Source: Beverwykella pulmonaria (Eukaryota; Ascomycota; Dothideomycetes; Pleosporales; Melanommataceae). Taken from it: DNA of 64,000 bases. A program made the translations under genes and the position numbers. This document shows, piece by piece, positions 57,287 through 64,000 of this stretch. Numbering within the stretch: the first letter of the stretch is position 1; each line of letters opens with the position of its first letter. The stretch is taken from positions 283,716 through 347,715 of the forward strand of contig BCHH01000015.1 of NCBI GenBank assembly GCA_001599595.1, read 5' to 3'. Below the pieces are notes generated by a model. That model searched no databases. It had not been told where the DNA came from and was given only the letters and a program-made list of their open reading frames with translations.

Positions 57287-58414
57287 TCAAGTTTGCCTCG
57301 ACTTCAGTTTCTCCGCCCATCCATCATTTTGGAGTGACCAGTTGACCGCCTCCTCCAACGCCTCTTCGAAGTTCTGCTTGGGGACATATTTTAGCTCCTG
57401 CTTAGCTTTGTCGATGCTGTATGTATGGGTGAAGCAGGAGTATTCCACTTGTTGCTTTCCCAATATCCCTGGACGCCTGCGTCCAAATGTGAAAATCCAG
57501 AAGACCAGCTCAAGGAGAGCCGCGATGCCTAATAAAAGGAAAGCGGGAAGTTTGATGACCTTTTTCTTGTTCCCTTTCCATCCAGCCTTCCTCCAGATTG
57601 CGCGTGCAAATTCCCAGAAGGGAATAGGCTGTCCATCGTTGATGTTGAAGGCTTGCCCATCCAACTCTCGAGACTCGATATCAAGGAGGCTGTGTGCCAA
57701 TAATGCGTGAGCCATCGAAGCATTCTCACCACTGCAAAAGTCCCACAGATTGTCTCCATTTCCCAACTGGACCCTAGTCTGACCAGCTCTGAGAACTTCC
57801 AAAAATGCAGGGATCGTAAGTAAGTCGTGCGTTCCATACACAACAGGCAATCGGAGCGCGCCGGTGCGGAGGGACCCGGACCAGTTGGAATCTTGTGGGA
57901 GTTTTTCGTGAGGTGTGGCTTCCGATAGAACAATATTTTCAGCGTCCGCTTTTGCCTTTGCGTAAGCGGATGCTCGGGAGTCGGTATTCGCCAATGGATA
58001 GTCTTCTGTCACATTTACATGTTCCCTTCCTTTTGCGAGTGTTGAGGAAGAAGTGTAAATGAAAGCGCGAGTGTAGTAGGACGCTTTAGACATATCAAGA
58101 AGGTTTCTGGTTCCACTGACCGTCACACTCTGGTATTCTTGCGGTGTACCGGTTGTCGGTGAAGGTGATGCAGCATGAATGACGATGGTGGGCTGGATCT
58201 CGTCGAAGACTTGCTGCACGGCATCGCGATTTGTGATATCTACAGAGAGATACTTCGCGCCATGGACTTGGAACTTGCTCTTTGCTGCTGAACGGCTTAT
58301 GACCGTGACGCTATCAAAAATAGGATCATTGACGAAGTTGTGGACGATGTGGTAGCCGACAAATCCGCAGCCACCGATCACGAGTGCAGTCGTCTTTGGA
58401 GATGAGGATTCCAT
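57287..58414 (-). CDS. 3-beta-HSD/ERG26-type NAD(P)-dependent dehydrogenase
   Basis: Short-chain (extended) dehydrogenase of the 3-beta-hydroxysteroid dehydrogenase/sterol-4-alpha-carboxylate 3-dehydrogenase family. From ATG 58414 it has 375 aa. The Rossmann motif GGCGFVGYHIV is at the N-terminus. YTSSST leads to the catalytic Y-x3-K in SAYAKAKADAE, followed by RLPVVYGTHD and INDGQPIPFWEF. A hydrophobic segment (FLLLGIAALLELVFWIFTFG) near the C-terminus would anchor it in the ER, as in Erg26. An in-frame ATG at 58501 would add 29 residues (MSRRHFY...). It may be the sterol C-4 demethylation enzyme or one of the many paralogues in secondary metabolism; no biosynthetic neighbour helps decide. 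No catalytic defect seen. Confidence 0.85.
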   Translation of the reverse strand: MESSSPKTTALVIGGCGFVGYHIVHNFVNDPIFDSVTVISRSAAKSKFQVHGAKYLSVDITNRDAVQQVFDEIQPTIVIHAASPSPTTGTPQEYQSVTVSGTRNLLDMSKASYYTRAFIYTSSSTLAKGREHVNVTEDYPLANTDSRASAYAKAKADAENIVLSEATPHEKLPQDSNWSGSLRTGALRLPVVYGTHDLLTIPAFLEVLRAGQTRVQLGNGDNLWDFCSGENASMAHALLAHSLLDIESRELDGQAFNINDGQPIPFWEFARAIWRKAGWKGNKKKVIKLPAFLLLGIAALLELVFWIFTFGRRRPGILGKQQVEYSCFTHTYSIDKAKQELKYVPKQNFEEALEEAVNWSLQNDGWAEKLKSRQT

Positions 58415-59176
58415 GGTGGCTAAGGACGGCCTCGATTTCGTGGATGAGTTGTGGTAGATTGCCTTTGTTTGCTCTGATGTGTAGAAGTGGCGGCGAGACA
58501 TGAATTGCCGCTTATGCACCTGTTTGGGTGGACCGAGCACCAGCCGTTAATATACATTATCGCGGCGTAGTACAAATTTCCATGGATGCGGATTGCCAGC
58601 ATTGAGGGTCAGCCGTGCATCTTGCAGGAACATGAAGTCCGAGTGCGAATACAATGGAATATGTGGCCATCAATTTTGAGAGCTATCATAGATTGTTGCA
58701 TGCGGTCAATGGTTGGATAGTGGTGATAACACCCACCCTGCAGCGAGGTTGTTGAAACGGATGATAATTGCTCGATAAATCTAAAACTGTCTACTTCATT
58801 TCATTCTCAAAGAATTTTCTTCAGCGGTGACCATTCGAATTATCTTCATCTTACTGGACTTCATTTCGATTCTCTAAAGTCCACGAGACTCGGACGAAAA
58901 CATAGACTCAGTTCGAGTTCCCGAACTCATGCTACACAGACCCATCCGAGGCCGAACGTGCTGAAATCAGCAGACAGAAAGTACGCAGAATACTTCAATG
59001 TGACCGAATTTTCCATGGATCGCCATATCGTGTATGAAGGTCAGTTGGATAGTTAGGTTAATCGCTTAGAAGAACATAGTCTGTATCACCATCAATACGA
59101 AGCCTCTCAATGCAAAGCAGCAAAGGGAAGGATTCTTACCTCGCTCCTATGCCAGTGGCATGAAGAAATAGCAATC
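58415..59176. other. intergenic, no gene seen
   Basis: Promoter side of the dehydrogenase gene and downstream flank of the BTB pseudogene. No supported ORF. Confidence 0.4.
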
Positions 59177-59880
59177 TTACTCATAATCCCCTTCGTCAAG
59201 ACCATCATCTTGGGATTTAAAAAGATTGATAAGAAGCAGCTGAGGTAAGTACTCCTCATGCCCAGCCGTGATGTCCTCGGTATCACACACCGCAATGATG
59301 GTGGCGAACATCCTCATCAGCGGATAATGAGCGAAAATATTGTTTTAGAGATGCGAAAGTTGGTCGATGGAGATCTGGGTCTCGCTTGAGATTTTTTCGA
59401 GTATGAGACCGAGAGTCGCATCGAGGGTTGCAGGGGCATGCCGTACATCAGAGTAGATGTACAGATCGAATAAATGCTCGAAGGAGAGAGGCACATCCTT
59501 CTCCGTGCCGCAGGTGGGTCCGGTAAGTTCGCTCGTCTTGCTCAACTTGACCTGTTTCGCTAAATATGAGATCGATGTACTATCAGCGGCCGAAGAGATC
59601 CTTCATTCTATCGTAAAAGTCGCCGGTGTAGACGAAGTTGTAAACCAACTAGAAGACCTCGGGATCATCTTGGTCGAGAGTGACGACGCCATTTTACGCC
59701 TCGACGAATAATACATTCTGGAGGCTGCCGGAGAAATAGTGGCAAAAATGAATGAGAATTTCCTTGCGTACCAAGAACGTTTTTGGGCTCTCTTCACCGA
59801 GGACGATCTGGGTGATTTGGTCATACAATTGCCTTGTACATTTCAGCCATTGGAGCACAGAAATTACAAAGGTTGTATCG
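59177..59880 (-). pseudogene. BTB/POZ-domain gene, decayed
   Basis: Read on the minus strand, the sequence follows a fungal BTB/POZ protein: KTFLVRKEILIHFCHYF, LDQDDPEVF, LVYNFVYTGDF, then the post-BTB helical part FEHLFDLYIYSDVRHAPATL and NNIFAHYPLMRMFATI. It is interrupted by TAA 59694-59696, TAG 59649-59651, TGA 59583-59585, TAG 59580-59582 and TAA 59345-59347, and by one frame change between about 59545 and 59580. The N-terminus cannot be placed: upstream codons to ~59880 stay open, but no ATG is convincing. The last stop is at 59177-59179. With five stops and a shift it cannot make a full protein. Confidence 0.75.
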
Positions 59881-60559
59881 ACCTTGCACAGAAGCGGGTG
59901 CCAGGCCGCTCAGATAGCACTTACGGACCCGCGGCTTGAGTCTAACTGTGCCATCATTTCTTACAGACTGCAAGGAGACCCGATTCGACGGAGTGCGAAA
60001 CTGAGGGGCATTGCAATGCATGATTGGCGCTTGGCTTTACGTTAAGCATGGCGGTAGTGATGAGTACGTGGTCAGATTTGAGAGGCGGATGAGTGAGGTT
60101 GGATCCTGTGAGAAGTTTCTGTGTCGATTGTTTTGACACATTAGTGACTGCTAGCCAGGCCCAGGCAACTACCAACGATAGCGAGAGCTTTGAGAACCTT
60201 GAGTCGGCGAATGTATTGATGCAAGTGTAACGCGGAAGGGAAAGAGGCAAGCTTGATCAGATCAGCGCACCCAGAACGAGAATAAGCGTTCCTTCCAAAG
60301 CGTGTACATCATGGTTTCACCGACCAGTAACCCCTGTAGATACTCGCTCTCATCTTTAACCGAGAACCAGGGCAAGAATTCTTGATATGAGGTTAGGCTA
60401 GCTCTTCGGGAATTGAAAATCCATTTGCTTAATCATGGTTGTCAAGCTATACGAAGAAATAAGGTACGCAATACTGTGCAATGAAGCTGTGCATTAAAAC
60501 TGAACGCATAGGAAATTTCTCGCTTCATAAGATATATACATCGGGTACTCTGTTCTCGC
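59881..60559. other. intergenic, no gene seen
   Basis: Upstream side of the BTB pseudogene and 3' flank of the NDUFB8 gene. Possible upstream BTB exons were looked for and not found. Confidence 0.35.
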
Positions 60560-61149
60560 TCAATGTCTCCACGAGGGCTCCTCGCCATGTTTTTGCGCCT
60601 GCGCTAGTCAGTATTGCACCACGTGATCCAGGATAAAACCTACTCGAACAGCACGAGGACCGCCCAGCTCAGCTTCCAGCCCCCCATCATATGTCTTTGG
60701 CACGCTGACCTTGTCGGGGTGGACCACGCTCACGACGGCGCAAAGCGTCAGGACTGCTCCTACGAATGTGCCCAGCAACACTCCTCCCCATCCTGGCTTG
60801 AAATGATCGTATTCGTGCAGAGACAGAGCACCGAGAATATCGTGGTCTTCGTGGACAGGCTCGCCGAAGTTGCGCCGCTCCTGCTTGTCCCAGTAGTCGC
60901 CGTAGGGGTCGCGCATCTGTGGTTTTTCGGGGCGGGGGTTGATGTAGCCGCCGTTCTGAAAGTGTCAGCCATCCGTAGCCAGTTGATAGCGGATCAATGG
61001 GTGCGAACAATATTCGGATCTACAACATCCAGTAGCTCGGCTTGGGTGAGGGCGGTTCGAACTTGGGTGAACTGGGGCGGTAGTCGTGCGGTTGCAGGGA
61101 CGAGGGCACGGGCGAGCGGGCGGGCCGCTGCAATGCGCCAGGAAAGCAT
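60560..61149 (-). CDS. NADH:ubiquinone oxidoreductase subunit NDUFB8
   Basis: Accessory subunit of mitochondrial complex I (ASHI/NDUFB8), an inner-membrane single-span protein. Minus-strand exons 61009-61149, 60644-60955 and 60560-60598 give 163 aa. A mitochondrial presequence is rich in Arg and Ala (MLSWRIAAARPLARAL). The family block DPNINGGYINP is made across the first splice; then DPYGDYWDKQERRNFGEPVHED, a membrane helix (GVLLGTFVGAVLTLCAVVSVV), VPKTYDGGLEAELGGPRAVR, and a short final exon, AQKHGEEPSWRH. The first donor is GTTCGC, weak, but the branch site GCTGAC and the family match support it. The final 45-nt intron is supported by the restored family ending. Divergent from SWR1. Confidence 0.9.
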
Positions 61150-61748
61150 GCTGGCTGATTGTTAGAAATTCCAGAGAGACAATTGGGGCGGACCCATACG
61201 TGGCGGCACTGAGAGCGGTAGGGTTCGCGGAGACTACGATGCTTGAGGTGGGTTGGTGTTCGCGATGCAAGGCGGGCTCCGGGATGGCGGAATGGCGCTA
61301 GTGACTAAGGCAGATCCCCCATGCCTCCTATCAAATAGCAGCACAACGGCTCCGGACACGTTGTAGGCACTGCAAAAGTCGTTCTAGGCATACTCTAGCA
61401 TTATCTGTAGAGAATATAAAAGTTACCCTTCGAACCTCGATGGCTATCTGGCATGTGTGTCGCCGCCTCCCGCCGAGGAGCATCCGCTAAAGGCTTGGCT
61501 TAACGTTAAACATTCTGGCGCCGTAGACTTTTCGCGAACATCAACACAACACCGACAAAACCACAAATTCGCTCGCACCGCGCCACCCAGGACAGCGAGC
61601 CAGATTCTGAGAAGGCCACAGTCATCTCCAAAGTCGCGCGCATCGGGCGACACCGCATTTGGGCCATTTCATGTTGATTCGGCGCTCGCGCCGGTGGTCT
61701 CCTCGCTGCAGCACGAGCGACGAGGCTCGCCCGTTCGCTCCCTGTTGA
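61150..61748. other. divergent promoter region
   Basis: Between the NDUFB8 and SWR1 starts. No gene is supported; the ORFs at 61457-61957 and 61506-61916 are shadows of this region and the SWR1 start. Confidence 0.4.
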
Positions 61749-64000
61749 ATGGAGCACGTCACGCTCGTGAAGGCCGGCACCAACCCTCCACCACAACGCG
61801 ACCCTCCCACCGCGCTCGACGAGTCCGCCGCAGCCCACCACCATGCCGCATACCAGGACAACAGTGCACTCGAGATAAAACAGGACGAGGAGCCTGCAGT
61901 GGAAAATGGAGAGCATGGGAGCGCCTTTCAGAGGCCGGCCAAGCGGCGCAAGCTTGAAGACCTCACGCCGAGTCGGCCTGCATCACGCGCCATTTCGCCA
62001 CCCTGGAAGCAGTTTGCCGTAGATGGACCCACGACGGTATTCGACAACGGAATCAGAAAGTCGTCGAGGGTGAACAAGGACGCATCTGCGCCGCCGCCGC
62101 CCGAGCCTACAAAGCGAAGCACGCGCAACGCGTCCAAGGCATCACAAACAAATGGTAGCGCAAAGAAGAGCCTGAGGCAAAACGGCTCCCGCGGTGTGGT
62201 GGGGGTTGCAGCCCAGTCCAAGACCAAGGCCGTGTCTGCCATGACGAAGAAGGCCCCGGAGCCGCCACTGGGCTCGACTGTTGTTGCCAGGAAGTCTGAG
62301 CGTCAGAGAAAAGCTTCCACAACGACTATACCCACATCGCCTGCTCCTCAGAATGGACTGCCTAACAGCCCCCGGAAACGACCCAGCAGGTCACGGAGAG
62401 CAACTCAGACGTCGGCTGACGAGATGGATGATGACATGTTTAGTACACCCCACCAGGGCACTTTCCAACCCTCTAGCGACTTCCACAGCCCACCTCCCGA
62501 TGCGAACTCATCAGGTCCGGCCCCGCGTCTCCGCCTTCGACTGCGTAAACCCGAACCCCCCAACCGCCATCCGCACCATACCGCCCCACCGCCGAAATAC
62601 CCAACCTTCGTTGACTGGTTACAGACCGACGATCCGTTGGAAGGAGAAGAGTCACAAAGGATCACGCAAGAGAAGGCGGAAGAAGAGGCTGAACGTCGTT
62701 TACGCATTGTTGATGCGGTTGAACATGGCGTGCTCAGTGAGACACGGTGTAGCATTTTCACACCACAGGCTGCTGAAGAGCCCCCGCCTCACTACAACCA
62801 TTGGGACCATGTGGTTGCACATGCTTTGCACTTCAACAAGCTGCTTAGAGAGGAGAGCACCTATCATCGGAGGATAGCGAAAACCTTGGCTCGGGAGGCT
62901 CTCGATTATTGGAAAGAGAAGTACAAGCGCAAGACCCAGGAAGAGATCGACCAGGAAGAGGCGGATCGAGCAGTGCTTCGATATAAGCAGCTTGTTAAAG
63001 ATGTGAAGGACTCGTGGGCAAATGTCAGGGTTGAAATTGACAAGGAGCGCGTGGCTAAGTGGGAAGAGGAGCAGCTTCAGCTTGGCCACAAAGCCATGGA
63101 TGACATGTTCAATCAGGCACAGGAGATACTAGGCCGAAACGTCATGGAGTCGGCATCTTCACTCGTCAGTGATGACCGAGAGACCGAAGACGATGAGCAA
63201 GAATTCGAAAGCGGGGCCTCTGATACTGCCGATGAAGATGACGCTGAGAATATGACTTCCAGTTCGGACAGTGACAATGGCTATGAAAACGATGAAGATG
63301 CACACCTCACCGCGGAGCAATTGCAGGCCAAGTATGGTCAACTTCCGGATTTGCCCAATGGCAGCTCAGATGTCGACGATGGCTCTGATAGAGATGAAGA
63401 CGAGCTTGAAGATGAATCAGATGAGCGCACTCCAGAGCCCACCCCAGACCGGGATCTTGAGATGGAAGATGTGAATGACTTACCTGCGAAACCCTACCCG
63501 GACACGGACGGATCCGACAACGAGGAAGCAGGCACACACCATGATAAACCTGACTACATTGATCCCGCTACCATCGAACTTGAGCAGGTTGACGAAGCAC
63601 TTCTCGATTCTGATGACGACGGTACCAATAGATCTCAATCTGGTAGTGAAGAGTGGGGCAGTGACGATGAATCGGATGATGAGAACCCATCCGGGTCTGG
63701 CTCTGAAGATGGTGATGATCTCGGTGTGATGGGTTTCCTAAATCCGAGTGAGATCAAGAAGCTGAAGGAAGCCGCTAAATTGGTCATTGTTGATTCGAAC
63801 GTAACTTCGCCGACTTCGAATGGTCGCGATGAAGATCATGCTGAGCCAAAAGTCGACGACGACACAGAGACTATCAAGACGAGTGGAAAATCGAAAGCCG
63901 CCCCCGAGTTCGAAGTGAAGCATACCAACGGGGACATAGACGTGGATGTGACTACTGAGCCTATGCCGTTAATGGAGGCACAGGACACCGAAGCAGTACA
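61749..64000 (+). CDS. swr1: SWR1-type chromatin remodelling ATPase, N-terminal part (runs off the window)
   Basis: Catalytic subunit of the complex that exchanges H2A for H2A.Z. One frame stays open from ATG 61749 to the window end (750 codons), with no stop and no clear intron. The N-terminus is low complexity with basic nuclear-signal-like patches (RPAKRRKLED, RKRPSRSRRA). Near residues 340-380 is the HSA-type helical block (HYNHWDHVVAHALHFNKLL, YHRRIAKTLAREALDYW), which in Swr1 binds actin and Arp4. A long Asp/Glu/Ser-rich stretch follows, as in other Swr1 proteins, where it contacts histones. The helicase domain would lie beyond position 64000. Ino80 is the main alternative, but this domain order and the acidic region after HSA fit Swr1 better. 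Confidence 0.85.
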   Translation, partial: MEHVTLVKAGTNPPPQRDPPTALDESAAAHHHAAYQDNSALEIKQDEEPAVENGEHGSAFQRPAKRRKLEDLTPSRPASRAISPPWKQFAVDGPTTVFDNGIRKSSRVNKDASAPPPPEPTKRSTRNASKASQTNGSAKKSLRQNGSRGVVGVAAQSKTKAVSAMTKKAPEPPLGSTVVARKSERQRKASTTTIPTSPAPQNGLPNSPRKRPSRSRRATQTSADEMDDDMFSTPHQGTFQPSSDFHSPPPDANSSGPAPRLRLRLRKPEPPNRHPHHTAPPPKYPTFVDWLQTDDPLEGEESQRITQEKAEEEAERRLRIVDAVEHGVLSETRCSIFTPQAAEEPPPHYNHWDHVVAHALHFNKLLREESTYHRRIAKTLAREALDYWKEKYKRKTQEEIDQEEADRAVLRYKQLVKDVKDSWANVRVEIDKERVAKWEEEQLQLGHKAMDDMFNQAQEILGRNVMESASSLVSDDRETEDDEQEFESGASDTADEDDAENMTSSSDSDNGYENDEDAHLTAEQLQAKYGQLPDLPNGSSDVDDGSDRDEDELEDESDERTPEPTPDRDLEMEDVNDLPAKPYPDTDGSDNEEAGTHHDKPDYIDPATIELEQVDEALLDSDDDGTNRSQSGSEEWGSDDESDDENPSGSGSEDGDDLGVMGFLNPSEIKKLKEAAKLVIVDSNVTSPTSNGRDEDHAEPKVDDDTETIKTSGKSKAAPEFEVKHTNGDIDVDVTTEPMPLMEAQDTEAV

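Overview
The window is nuclear DNA of a filamentous ascomycete (Pezizomycotina). Genes are interrupted by short GT..AG introns of about 45-160 nt with CTAAC/CTGAC-like branch points. The gene families are fungal: FunK1 kinases, Zn2Cys6 regulators, fungal NACHT proteins and the NAD(P)H nitrite reductase with a C-terminal Rieske domain. FunK1 kinases, BTB proteins and an AflR-like regulator would fit Leotiomycetes or Dothideomycetes, but the class cannot be fixed from sequence alone. No CRISPR array, operon, rRNA gene or convincing tRNA was seen.

Layout. 0-4 kb: a small unknown gene and a decayed FunK1 kinase, bounded on its far side by an inverted scrap of the small gene's 3' end. 4.1-8 kb: nitrite reductase with likely nitrate-control sites upstream. 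9-10.5 kb: an AflR-type Zn2Cys6 regulator, convergent with it. 14.4-23.3 kb: two diverged copies of an unnamed family (a C-x-H-x15-C-x2-C knot plus a TRGG motif) on opposite strands. They flank a conserved membrane protein, mitochondrial NADH-cytochrome b5 reductase and a secreted GH28-fold protein that has lost its catalytic motifs. 24-33.9 kb: a gene-poor accessory stretch holding an acidic unknown gene, a broken acidic locus, a secreted Ser/Thr/Pro-rich wall protein and another broken ORF.

34-50.5 kb is core genome: an APC-family permease, a GFA-domain protein, a Munc13/Ync13-like exocytosis factor, a small bHLH factor, a protein-histidine methyltransferase (Hpm1/METTL18 type), a two-helix membrane protein and mitochondrial threonyl-tRNA synthetase. 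51-56 kb is a large NACHT protein with an N-terminal DUF7708-like region and a C-terminal Cys/His cluster. 57-64 kb holds a 3-beta-HSD/ERG26-type dehydrogenase, a decayed BTB/POZ gene, complex I subunit NDUFB8, and the first 750 codons of the SWR1 chromatin remodeller, which runs off the window.

Housekeeping genes here are intact and mostly head-to-head or convergent. The stretches between them carry accessory or decaying genes, several broken by stop codons in otherwise coherent frames. This resembles repeat-induced point mutation but is not proof of it. Exon limits were placed by hand from splice signals, frame continuity and remembered family sequences; no searches were run.
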